Below the pieces are notes generated by a model. The model had not been told where the DNA came from. It worked only from the letters and a program-made list of their open reading frames with translations, and searched no databases. Source: Pachypanchax playfairii (lineage: Eukaryota; Chordata; Actinopteri; Cyprinodontiformes; Aplocheilidae). From it: a DNA stretch of 64,000 nucleotides. Positions 37,295 through 48,670 of the stretch are shown in pieces. The position numbers and the translations under genes are program-made. Positions within the stretch are counted from its first letter, which is position 1. Every line of letters starts with the position of its first letter. Location: positions 2,976,700 to 3,040,699 of the forward strand of contig SSNP01000005.1 of assembly GCA_006937955.1 (NCBI GenBank). Direction: 5' to 3'.

Positions 37295-38346
37295 GGTACC
37301 TGAAGCAGCTCAATGTTCTCCAGGTGCAGGAGCTTCCCACTCATTTTACAGAAAGGTGAATTTGAACCGGTGACTCTTAAGCATCATTTAAGATCGACCC
37401 AGATGTCATGATGTTTACTATATACATCTAGACAACAGTAACAGTATGTCTCTGTTTTTATGTAATTTTGAGTTACATAGTTTTATCTTTAATGCCTACA
37501 AACAGCCAATGAACTGGTTCTTATACGTATCTTAAAATTTCTTTAATATTCATTTGTAACTTCTCTAGTTATTTTGTTATTAGACACACAAAAATAAATG
37601 AAGTAGAAAGTGCACAGAGAGTGCAGAACTCCTCCAAGCTGCTCATTTCCCATAAACTATTATTATTGTTGGTAGTAGTAGTATGTTTAGACAGACAAAT
37701 AAATAAATAAACTGAACCAGAAACATGACCTCTTGTGGAGGTATCAGTATCAACACAGCACATGTCTGAAAAGATGGAGGCACATTAAGAGATAAACTAA
37801 CACTGTAGCATGTAAGTAATGTGACATGTGATTGGTTTGTTCTGAAGACTCCAACTGATGACATCATTCAGTAAATAAGTACTACTTAACTTCTTGCTCT
37901 TCATAGTTTTTATTTGATGAGAATCCTCCTAGATATTTATTTTTTTAGCCAAACATTGAAAGAAAAATGTGCTTGTTACTGTTTCATCTGCCTCTTCAGT
38001 GATGTTATCAACTGCAGCCGTCTGAAAGAGTTTTTGGTTTTTCTGTTTTCCAAATCAGACACTCCAGCGATATCAGAGTTTTCAGATGAAGCAAAAAATC
38101 AAGTTTTGTCAAGTCAATGTAATACTGTGTGCATTAATGTGAAATGATAATGTTGTTGACAACAATAAGATCCTGGGAGTGTAATTCACTTGTAATGTCC
38201 AAAAGCTTTCAGTGGCATGTCTGACTGAAGCTGTGGGGAACATTATTGCCTGTTTCTGAAGTGCTGAATGTCAAGGCTTTAATTGATTGATCAGGTTGCA
38301 TATTTCCTGTTAATGGTTTAATAGTGATAATTTTGTGTGCCTGCAG

Positions 38347-38410
38347 TTGAGGGCTCAAGGGTGGATGGAAGGAGATGATTTTAACACAGAGGCTGTGATG
38401 AACATCTGTG
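38347..38410 (+). other. bmal1: bmal1 exon upstream of the canonical start, open in frame
   Basis: A 64-bp exon with a clear CTGCAG acceptor and a GTGAGTAT donor. It is open in the bmal1 frame. An ATG at 38365 would add 18 residues (MEGDDFNTEAVMNICDDL) before the canonical MADQRMD. A second in-frame ATG (MNIC) lies at 38398. It may therefore be coding or 5' untranslated. The base at -3 of the first ATG is T, a weak context. Confidence 0.75.
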
Positions 38411-40182
38411 GTGAGTATGACTTTTTAATGCTTTGGCTGTAAGTGGGAGTTTTTTTACTAAACATTTTAATCCATTTGAAGAAATTTTAACCTTTTTTTT
38501 TCTATATTTCTTCTCTGGTAGTCAGTACGGTTCAACTAATCCAGCTCATGTTAGGTTTTCAGTGTTTGGTTGAATTTATAAACTGTTATGCTCCTTTAAT
38601 ATTATTGTTGTTGTTTAGAGGGATGTTTTGTAGATTTTCTCACAGTCAGTTTAACAATAAAGTTAATAACTAGCAAATGTGTTTTCAAGGCTGTTTAATG
38701 TTATAGATCAGTTATAGATTTGTAGGTTTTTCTTTGTTCAGATGACCTGATGGCAGACCAACGAATGGACATCTCGTCTACTATGACTGACTTCATGCCC
38801 CCCAGTTCCACTGACCTCATCTCCAGCTCCATCAGCACGCCTGGCATGGACTACACCCGCAAGAGGAAAGGCAGCAGCACAGATTACCAGTAAGACAATT
38901 CAAAGATTTTGAGAAATCTTTAACTCACATTCACCTATAAAGCACAAAAAATTCTCCTACAAACGTAACTATAGATGCTTTTCGTAAACCAATACCACAT
39001 TCTTTAAAGCATCGGGGTTCGGAGGTGATATAAAAAAGAAAAACTAGAAAGTTCCTGGGGAAACTTTGACGGGCCTGCCACTGTGTGGGTGAGTGAGAAA
39101 GCTTCAGCCAATCAGAAAGCTTCAGTCTCCTGTCACAGAGCGCGTGACAGCTGACAGGTGCTGCAGATGTGACGAAAGAGCTGATAGAGTCCAATTATTC
39201 TGGGATTGTTTTGAGAAATAAGATTATTTCACAGGATCACAATAGGAGTGTGTTTTTTAATGGATTTTGTTTCCATGGGAACCTAAAATTTCCTGTACAC
39301 ATGATAGTTAACTTCTCCTGACAAGCCAATTGAACTGATCTGTCACATCTGGTCAAAGATCAAACTGTCTGTCCTGTTCAGTGGGTGTTTCTGGTGGTGA
39401 ATAGCGTTGTCATAGTCACACAGTAAAAGTTATATTAAAAAATGTAATAGACCAATGTCATGTGACCAGATAAAATTGGAATAGCCTTCATAAGTGAAGG
39501 TATGTTCAAGCAATAACTTCTGGAATACAGTCAAGTTTTGACCTGTTTTTGGAGTGTTTACATTTATTTTCAATGAGGTGCATGAATACAGTCACCATGG
39601 CAACTGGAAACGCCACAAAACCGAGATAGTTCACATCTGGTCTCTGACCTGTTCCGTTTGATGCATCATAAGAGTAATAACATCCGATGGTTCTTGCTGT
39701 GGGCATTTTGGGTGTGGTTTTTGGCAAGCTACGTTGCCATGGTAATGCAGATTTGCCAATAAAAGTAAAACCTTGCTTACGGCTATTAAACCGGATATTT
39801 TAATGTATGAATTGTGTGGGTGGGTTGTTTCGTTCAGACTGCAATAATTTTGATGGAAGAATAATAAAGCTATAAATCTATAAAGATGTGAAGTCGTTAT
39901 AATGGCGAGTCCATAATAAATGAGTAGATAAAAAATAAAATAGCAAAGGAAAAGTAAAAGACAGTTGAACAGAAACTCTGCTGCTATAACCTCATCAGAT
40001 AAAAACCTGAACTGTACATTTTGTTTTTGCAAAAAAAAAAAGTTCTAGCTTAGATATTTATCAAACATACGTTTAAAATAAAACTGACTCCATCCTGAAC
40101 ACCCACATAAGTGTTTCTTTACACATTACTGTTTTTTAAAAGCCCAGTGACACAAACTGATTAAATGTGTGTTTCTTTTCAG
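38411..40182 (+). other. bmal1 introns around the canonical start exon, with paired X-boxes
   Basis: Two palindromic RFX-type sequences, GTCACCATGGCAAC (39591-39604) and GTTGCCATGGTAAT (39733-39746), lie 142 bp apart in the intron after the start exon. Nothing else is recognised in the 1.3 kb intron. The open frame at 39631-40032 on the minus strand has no family features. Confidence 0.6.
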
Positions 40183-43100
40183 GATCGATGGCTTCTCGTT
40201 TGAGTAAGTTCAAACACAACTTCCTGTTAATAGATTCAGCAATATTCATTGATCAGTCTGAGTCACTAATAACTGTTACGAAATCGTTTTCAAGCCAGTG
40301 GATCATATTTTTAAAGTGTTTGTTTCAGTCTGTTCCAATCTTCTTGTTGAAGCTAATATCTTCTTTCTCTTCCGTCTTAGTGACATGGATCCAGATAAAG
40401 ATAAACTGGGCAGGTAAGTTTCTGTCACTGCTTTTGTTTACAGCTTGAATCTGTATTTTGTTTGTAAAGTTTAGGCTTCAAAACAGTGTTTTGACATCTG
40501 AATCAGTTGATTCAACCTTAAAGTATCTTTTAATACAAAAACCTTATTCACATTTATGCATTAAATCTGGGATGTTTGCATGGAAGCTGGTGCTACAACT
40601 TCAAAAGCTAATGCAAATCATCCTAAATCCCAGTGGCTTCTTATTTTGAGTTATTTTAAAACTTCTTATACATCCATCTGAGGATACTTTCCTTATTCAT
40701 TTCTGGAACTGTTATTTTTGTTAGTTGTTTTTGTTCCATTGAACTTTTTCTGATACGTTCGTCTCATCACAGCTCTGGAACATTTTCACACTTGTCTGTT
40801 TTAGCTTGCTGAGGATTTTCTGCTGATTTGCAACGACATGCTCTGTGCTGTTCGGTTTGGGGACCTGATTAAATGAACCCTTCCTATGAATAACAGCATA
40901 ACACTACTGATTTATGTAGCAAAGGGTTCAGCTGTGCTGATGATGAATTATCAGAAACAGAAGACATTCATCAACTGAACATGAGCTAATTAGTTGCATA
41001 ATGGGTTTTTCTAAATCTGTCTTGTAGTGAATGTTCTTGTGGAAAAGATGCAGAGTTATTAGAAGACAATGTGACATCAGTTCATGTAAACGTGTTTATT
41101 CCTTTTTAATGTTCCTTTTTGTCTGTCCAGTGACCAACAAGGCAGGATTAAGAATGCCAGGTAAAAAACCTTTGTTTTCTTACACCTATTTACTTTCTAA
41201 TCCCGCCTACATTGATTAAATGTTACTTAGTCTGATTGGGACCAGAAAGATCTTTTTGTCTGTGGATGATTAGAAACGTATCTAATGTGTTGTTGATTTT
41301 TACTCACAATCCTTTACAAATCTATGTCTTAATTTCTCACTAGAATTCCTTCTGTTTTACTTGTGTGCAGAGAGGCTCACAGTCAGATTGAGAAACGTCG
41401 GAGGGACAAGATGAACAGCTTCATTGATGAGCTGGCGTCGCTGGTGCCTACCTGTAATGCCATGTCCCGTAAGCTGGATAAGCTGACTGTCCTGCGTATG
41501 GCTGTCCAGCACATGAAGACGCTCAGAGGTTAGAAGGAACTTAAAATGTTGATTGTTGTGTGATGGTTTAGGATTGATTGAGACTGGAAAGGCCTGTATT
41601 ATTAATAAATGATGCAGATTTTAGTCATGGGTGATAATATAAATGTTTTAAATTAATCATTATTAAAGTTTGATAGAAGGTTTTGATCATTTTTATTGGA
41701 TTATATTCAAGTTATGATCAAACTTTTTCAGATCAAAGATTAAAAAGGATTATCTTTAGTTTAAATCATAACAGGGTGTATTTAATTGCTTTAAAATTTA
41801 ATTCTTATTCATTTCTCTGATATCTTTCTGGAGACTGAAAAGTCTTTGATCCCTTAAAGCAACAGTTTTGAATAAGAAATGTAAATATTTTAGAGAAGCT
41901 CATTCCAAAAGAGACTCAGTGGATGAAAATTGGGTTATCCGAGCCAGAGATTTCAGCAGCTGAGCAAACATTCAATGATTCGTTGGCACTGACCAATAAT
42001 CCAGTTCATCACCAACAAATAAGTGTTCAGTAAAGAAGAATTCAGAACTATAATCAGCTTGTTTTTTGACAAAAGAAGGACTACAGTTACATGAGCATGT
42101 AGTTAGTTTTTTTTTCCCGTCACGTGCAGGAGCAGCCAATCCGTACACAGAGGCAAACTACAAGCCTTCCTTCCTCTCAGATGATGAACTGAAACATTTA
42201 ATACTAAGGGTGAGTCTTCAGTCTTTAATATTTCTAATTTCATTTCGTTTATGCATCTGTGATTTGTATTTATTGGGTTTTCTGTATTTCTAACTTCAGG
42301 CTGCAGATGGATTCCTGTTTGTGGTCGGGTGCGATCGTGGCAAAATCCTCTTTGTTTCTGAATCTGTGTACAAGATTCTCAACTATAGTCAGGTATGTTG
42401 ATAGTTTAGGAAAACTGGTCATGCTAAGTCAGAATTAAGGAATTTTAGAACTTGTCACAACTGAATCCATAAAAGAGAAAGGGGGAAATAAACATGATCA
42501 ACTAAACATTTCCTAAAAATTAGTTCTGAAAAGTGACTAAAGTTGTGCTTTAAAGTTTAATCAGACTAAACTTCTTTATCCTTTTTCAGTGTAAAGCAGA
42601 TACAGTTCATAGTCTGTAAAGATAAAACATTTTTTACCAGTCAGCAAACATGTATCCTAAATAAATATTTACTTCATACATCAGATTATTGAACCCTCAC
42701 ACGAATCAAAGTTTCTGCTCTTTAGTTGTTTTATTGTAGTGAAGCGATTCATGATGAAGCAGAAATAAATATGACCACAATTTGTGAAAACAAATGAATT
42801 CCATGAGATAAATCTCTTATTCTGTTTCTGTTTTTCTCTCTCTATCTCTTGTTGTCTTAAGAATGACCTGATAGGTCAAAGTCTGTTTGACTACCTTCAT
42901 CCCAAGGACATTGCTAAAGTCAAAGAGCAGCTGTCATCGTCAGATACAGCCCCACGAGAGAGACTCATTGACGCGAAAAGTAAGCAAGGACAAACGTTTA
43001 TTATCTGTTTTGTAGAATCAGCAATCTGGTTAACGCAGAACCCCCCCACCCCCACCTCAGTTTACATCTGTTATCTTTCATATTGTTACCAGAAAAAATG

Positions 43101-46100
43101 CAGTAATGAGAAACACTGAAGCAATAACATCATTAAATCACCGTTTGATGCGAGGGGGGTCTGTTAACTGTTCTGAAAGCTTAAAGAGGTTCATATATTT
43201 TCAGCTGGTCTTCCTGTGAAGACGGACATCACTCCTGGTCCATCCCGACTCTGTTCTGGAGCCAGACGGTCATTTTTCTGCAGAATGAAGTGCAACAGAC
43301 CTTCTGTCAAAGTAGAAGATAAAGATTTCCCATCTACCTGTTCCAAGAAAAAAGGTACAATGTTCATCTTTAAAACATCTTCTTTTATCTTTTTTGGGCT
43401 GAAAGAACTGGTTACACGGCACAGAGTTACAGATGATGCAGTGTTACGTCAGTTTCCTGTTGTCTCTCTCTGTTTTTTTATCATCTCTGTTGGAAAAAGG
43501 AATCACACTTCAGTAAACATTCAATAAACAGGAAGTTTGACTCCTTAATTATATTTATTTACTCAGGCTTCATCCACGACTCCAATTCCAAAAGAAGGTT
43601 GGAATGCTTTGTAAAATGTAACTAAAAGCAGAATGCAATGAGTTGTATGATCACCCAGTTCCAGATGTGTTGCTGCTGCTTTCTACTTGTACTGTTGCAA
43701 AATTAAAATACGGGCTTATGAGGTTTGTTGAACTTGCAAACCAGAACTGGTTTTATAATCACATAATCTGTGATCCTCCAATCATCTCCTCAGTGAAATT
43801 ATATAATTTCCATTCTAACTGCTGTGATCTTACCCCCCTTCCATCTCATTGCAGCTGACCGTAAGAGTTTCTGCACCATCCACAGTACAGGCTACCTAAA
43901 GAGCTGGCCGCCCACTAAGATGGGGCTTGACGAGGACAACGAGCCAGACAACGAGGGCTGTAACCTGAGCTGCCTGGTGGCCATCGGCCGTCTGCACCCT
44001 CACATTGTGCCCCAGCCCAGCCTGGCAGACATCAGGGTGAAGCCCACTGAGTACGTCTCCCGGCACGCCATCGATGGCAAGTTCGTCTTTGTCGACCAGA
44101 GGTAAGAAAGGAAAAATTTCCATGTAAAAATCATTTCAGTTGATGTTCTACATGCAGATTTATTTTGGGGGTACTGTTGGATTGGATCACTTTACTGACT
44201 GAAAACTGACTCAGTTCAGTCATAACCAGAAGACCTCACCAGTTCATACTGTGCAATATTATTTGATATGATTGTTGCAGCTGGTGGAATTGAAAGAACA
44301 TGCATGAAATGTGACTTATGCAGAAACTCGTTGAAAATCCCTAAATGCAGTTGAACTCTTCAGTATTGCACCTCTAAATACTCTAATTATTTAACTTGAT
44401 ACATTTATGAGTTTATAATGAAAATACTTGCAATATTTCACATAATAATAATATTATTATTAATAATAATAATAATCCATATTTATATAAAACGTAATGA
44501 GGATAACAATTGTGCATTTGTAGAAATTTTCAGCAGATTCTTAAATAAATGAAACACAGTCCTGATTCAGTTTTATGGTTTGGACGGTCCTGCAGTCTGG
44601 ATTTTTTCCTGAAAGTAAAATAATTGTTTTCATATGACAGAACTCTGATGCAGTTACTTCAACAATGTCGTCACAGAAAGCATGTTTTCATAACAGTTAT
44701 AAATATTCTGACTCCACACAGAGTTTCACTGGAACAGGGTGACCTTGACAAACCAGAACACTGATTGTAAATCTTTTTGCAAGTTGTGAAGAAGGCCGTG
44801 TTCAACTGGTTTGAATGAGCAATTCGTGCCCGTTGATACTCCCCCCCCCCCATCACTTTCTCACTGAGTAACTACCTGCCAAGGAGTTTGTGTTCTGTGC
44901 TGTTAGTTTATTTATGTATTTGTCTGTTAACAGGATGTGGCATGTGGGTTCTCTAAAACCTGAAGTGATCACTTCATAGTTCAAGAATGTCATTTTTAAC
45001 CTCATTTTAAATTCCCATTTGAACAGAATCAATATATTGAACTTGTGAGGAGCTGAGACCATCAGCAGGAAGTAAATACATTTTATGTGGTTTTGTTTTT
45101 CCAGAGCGACGGCTATCTTAGCATATCTGCCCCAAGAGCTGCTCGGAACTTCCTTCTATGAGTATTTCCATCAGGACGACATCAGCCACCTGGCAGAGTG
45201 CCACAGACAAGGTATCTTCTGAAACTAAACAAACTCCATAGAAGAATTAAACAGATGAATGTTGCACTCACTATAAATGCTTTAAATCTCCACAGTGCTG
45301 CAGATGAGAGAAAAGATCAACACCAACTGTTACAAATTCAAAATCAAAGATGGTTCCTTCATTACGTTGAGGAGCAGATGGTTCAGCTTTATGAACCCTT
45401 GGACCAAGGAGGTGGAGTACATCGTCTCTACTAACACTGTTGTGTCGTAAGTATCTAGAAACTGATGGTCTTATTTTAGCTACATAGATAAATATTTGAC
45501 TGATGCTTCTGGTTCTGGAAGATGTAAATCTGTGTTCTGTCTCTAGTTGTCCAATCATGGAAGGATCTGATTACCCTCAGTCTGCTGCATCGCCACAGAG
45601 TATGGACAGTGTTCTGACCTCAGAGGGTACACATCTTCTTCTGTTGTTTACATCAAAATGAAAATGAACTTCAGCTTTTGCTGTAAGTTAATTTGCTGTC
45701 TTTATGGATAAATTGATTATTTCCTGGTTGATGTTGATTGACAGGAGGGGGGAGACGGGTGCTGCAGACTGTTCCAGGTATTCCCGGTGGCACGAGAGCG
45801 GGAGCTGGGAAGATCGGACGCATGATAGCAGAAGAAGTGATGGAGATCCAGAGGTAAAATGAAGTCAAACTGAAAAACCCTCTTTGTTCTACAACGGAAA
45901 ATTACTGTGTCCTAGTTTGTAATGCAGATGGTAGAGATGACACACAGAGAATCCAACATGTGATTTATCAGTTATCTGTTACATCCTGCCATCCAGGAAG
46001 CATCTGTGACAAATCAGATGCAGGATTTGACCTTTTTACACAACATTTCACATGTTTTCTACTGAATCATTTCTTGTCATTTGAAAAACATGATCGTAAG

Positions 46101-48670
46101 GTCAAATGGAAAATCACCACGTTCTGTACCGTGTGAAATGGAGCAATATGTTCACCCTGTGGGTTTGCCAGCTCTGAGTCTGAGTCCCCCAGTCAGATAC
46201 TCGACCAACATGATGCATACCATCTCTTTAAACATGAGATAAGTTGTTTGGTCAAAAAAAGGGCTGGTCTGATGGTAAATATGGTAAAGATGGTAGATAT
46301 TTTCACTCACCAGCTAAAGCTGCTCTGATCGTAACCACAACAAAGACAGATATTGAACTACTGATATGAGTTACTCTTTAAAGTTACTGTCAGTTTGTTT
46401 GTTTCTGCTTTAGGCTGAAAAAGATTCAAATGACAGAGAAACATGTGGAATCGAAGTTAAATAGATTTGATATGGACTGAAGTTGGCAGCTTTAATCAGA
46501 GAAAGACAATCAATTGTTGCAATTCAATTTATCTGGATTGTATTCAAAAGTGTTCGATGTCCTTATGGTCACATGGTTTTAGTTCTGAGCACATGAGTGT
46601 TTGCTAATTAAAAGTGAAAGCCTGCCTGCTCAGCTGACGACCCTCTTGTTTGGTAAAAAACAAGAAGAACATCGTCGAAGCCACACGGGTTTCCTTCAGG
46701 TGTTGATAGATATTTGTAAAAGGCTGTTATTGTTTGTAAAACGCTTTAACAATAAGAAAGTTTATGGAAACGTGTTTTTAATCAGCGATCCACAAGTTCT
46801 GCTTTATAAAACAAAATTCTGCTTTAACTTTGTTAACAGTAAAACTTAAACTATGATAATGCTTGAATTTCTTATAAACTCTTATATAATAAGCTGTATT
46901 AAAAACTGAAAAAGAAACAACAAATTCTATTTGTTTTAATACAAATTTTAAAGAAAAAATATCAAGAGAAACTAGTAAAAAAAAGTACTTAAATTGTTCA
47001 TAGTTCAGGTCGGACTGTTTACTATAAATGTAGGTCTGATTGTTCACTTTAATCTACATTTAACAGCTTGATATAGTGCTTTGCGTGCATTCAAAAGGAC
47101 GTCAATAAAAAACAAACAAATTAGCAAATTTTGTTGGTAAAAACCATTAGAGGTGGGATTCCATGTGTCCGAACCGTGATGGTCAATTTGTTCTTTTTTT
47201 TTTCTGCAAAGTTTTCTGTTTTTACCGCTATGCAGAATTTGTGAATCTCTGTTTAATCTCAGTCTGGTTTCAGATGTGACTTAGAAATCATATTCAAGGT
47301 TCTTTGTTTGAAACTCAGCTGTGGCCTTTCTGTTTAAAGTTTTCAAGTTTCCTCCCTCAGTCTAAAATCATGCGTGATAGACATGTTTAATTAGCAACTC
47401 TAAATTGGTCCTTGGTGTGGGTGTGTGCGAGCGAGAGAGAGAGAGAGAATGGTTACTCATCTCCGTGGCCCTGTGACAGACTAGTCACCTGTCCAAGGTG
47501 GAACCTCACCTCTCATTAACCCCTGGACACAGACACCATCAGAACAGAGTATTTTTGTTGCTCAGAGTTTTTGTGATAGATCAGTACAACAGGAAGTGTG
47601 TCTGACAAACACTGAACTGGTTTTACTCTCTCTCAGGATTCGTGGTTCATCTCCCTCCAGCTGTGGCTCTAGTCCTCTGAACATTACCAGCACACCTCCA
47701 CCTGACACCTGCTCCCCCGGGGGCAAAAAGGTACAACATAATCACACATACAAACACAAAAGCTCATTTTCCTGTTCATTTCCTTTATGCAGAAGCTGGT
47801 TAGTGTTTTCATCTTCTGATCACTTCTCTGTAACAGCTGCGACAGCAGAAAGTCTGACGTTTCCATTTCAGTTTCAACAGCCAGCATGTTTTTAACATGA
47901 TGATAACAGCAGCTGCATGAGACTCAGAACAAATGAGTTTTCTTCTTGTGCCATAATTTTCTTAAAAAATAATCAGAAATTAGCCGATAACGTCTCCTCA
48001 GATAGAATCAGCTGACGATACAGCTGCAGCATTTCTTACAGGAATATTCTGACAGTTGAGCCTCAGTGTCACATATAATAAAACATCCATCAAATGAAAT
48101 CTGATCCTCGTGTTACAGAGCAGGCAGCAGATTTTCAGTCACGATTCCCACTTGATGTGTTGCTTCTGTCAGGTTCTTCCATTGTGGCGCTCCTCATCCT
48201 CAGGCTCAGTTAGGTTTAGATTAAGTCCATGAAATAAGTTGCTGATCACTCTGGAAGCAGTGGGCAGTGTTTAAATCTTAAACCCATTAGATTAATTCTC
48301 ATGAAACTGATGCATGTGTCTGTGTGCTGCTTCCTTAGATTCATAATGGGGGGACACCAGAGCTGCCGAGTACAGGGATTATTCCCGGACCTGATTCTGT
48401 AGGCTATCCTTACTCCAACCAGTCCATCATGAGTGAGTCCCACCACACACATTAGTCTGATGCTTTGCTCTTTATCCCAGTGATATTTTATACCAACGTA
48501 CTCTCTGTCTAGGTGACAACTCACACCTGAGTATAGACATCATGGATGAGCCCGGTTCCAGCAGCCCCAGCAACGACGAGGCGGCCATGGCGGTCATCAT
48601 GTCTCTGCTGGAGGCGGACGCCGGCCTGGGCGGCCCTGTTGACTTCAGCGACCTGCCCTGGCCTTTGTGA
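38750..48670 (+). CDS. bmal1: BMAL1 / ARNTL, bHLH-PAS core clock factor, complete
   Basis: Seventeen coding exons: 38750-38889, 40183-40203, 40381-40413, 41131-41160, 41371-41528, 42130-42209, 42300-42392, 42862-42979, 43205-43354, 43855-44101, 45105-45211, 45296-45446, 45547-45626, 45745-45853, 47637-47730, 48339-48432, 48513-48670. All have GT-AG borders and total 1863 bases, so 620 residues plus stop; human BMAL1 is about 626. Order: NLS RKRK (37-40), bHLH (about 75-128), PAS-A (about 147-222), PAS-B (about 335-443), C-terminal transactivation domain ending DFSDLPWPL. K260 lies in VKVE, the known SUMO motif. K537 matches the CLOCK-acetylated lysine. S91 matches the CK2 site in NSFIDE. The protein dimerises with CLOCK/NPAS2 in the nucleus, binds E-boxes and drives per, cry and nr1d genes. 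MADQRMDISST identifies BMAL1, not BMAL2. Teleosts can have bmal1a and bmal1b; I cannot tell which this is. Confidence 0.97.
40183..41160 (+). CDS. bmal1: bmal1 linker made of three tiny exons (21, 33, 30 bp)
   Basis: Exons 40183-40203, 40381-40413 and 41131-41160 encode IDGFSFD, DMDPDKDKLGR and SDQQGRIKNA, between the NLS and the bHLH. Each is a multiple of three and all four junctions are phase 2, so any one or more could be skipped without breaking the frame. The 7-residue microexon resembles a 7-residue insert (LDDFAFE) that I recall in mouse BMAL1 but not in the main human isoform, which suggests conserved alternative splicing. Confidence 0.88.
41371..41528 (+). CDS. bmal1: bmal1 bHLH exon
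   Basis: Encodes REAHSQIEKRRRDKMNSF and the rest of the basic helix-loop-helix through MKTLRG (about residues 75-128). E82, R85 and R86 are the class-B E-box contact residues. The loop carries CNAMSRKLDKL. It is essentially identical to the mammalian protein. Confidence 0.95.
42130..42979 (+). CDS. bmal1: bmal1 PAS-A exons
   Basis: Exons 42130-42209, 42300-42392 and 42862-42979 encode ANPYTEANYKPSFLSDDELK, then AADGFLFVVGCDRGKILFVS and LIGQSLFDYLHPKDIAKVKE, the PAS-A fold that pairs with CLOCK. The acceptor before 42130 overlaps a CACGTG (42121-42126). Confidence 0.94.
43205..44101 (+). CDS. bmal1: bmal1 inter-PAS and start of PAS-B
   Basis: Exon 43205-43354 carries the PAS-A end and the linker with the SUMO motif VKVEDKD. 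Exon 43855-44101 (247 bp, the largest) encodes DRKSFCTIHSTGYLKSWPPT through DGKFVFVDQR, entering PAS-B. GLPVKTDITPGPSRLCSGAR is conserved with mammals. Confidence 0.94.
45105..45446 (+). CDS. bmal1: bmal1 PAS-B exons
   Basis: Exons 45105-45211 and 45296-45446 encode ATAILAYLPQELLGTSFYEY and YKFKIKDGSFITLRSRWFSF, then NPWTKEVEYIVSTNTVV. This is PAS-B with its PAC motif. It is conserved throughout, including HQDDISHLAECHRQ. Confidence 0.94.
45547..48670 (+). CDS. bmal1: bmal1 C-terminal region and transactivation domain
   Basis: Exons 45547-45626, 45745-45853, 47637-47730, 48339-48432 and 48513-48670. The first of these (SCPIMEGSDYPQSAASPQSM) is the most fish-specific segment. PGIPGGTRAGAGKIGRMIAE and RGSSPSSCGSSPLNITSTPP are conserved. 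The last 33 residues (from SNDEAAMAVIMSLLEADAGL to the end) form the TAD bound by CRY and CBP/p300. Confidence 0.94.
45854..47636 (+). other. Longest bmal1 intron inside the coding region
   Basis: A 1.8-kb intron. Its 3' part contains a SINE/LINE-tail fragment (47346-47525) with a (GA)n tract. The remainder is AT-rich with nothing recognised. Confidence 0.6.
47346..47525 (+). mobile_element. Teleost SINE-like tail fragment with (GA)n
   Basis: TTTCCTCCCTCAGTCTAAAA, then AGCAACTCTAAATTGG, (GA)n at about 47,431-47,447, then CCCTGTGACAGACTAGTCAC and CTGTCCAAGGTGGAACCTCA, match the wording of a very common fish dispersed repeat. It is intronic and diverged. Confidence 0.55.

Noticed and set aside
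42121..42126. CACGTG E-box at a bmal1 splice acceptor
   Set aside because: It overlaps the acceptor before exon 42130. One isolated copy is not enough to claim autoregulation.
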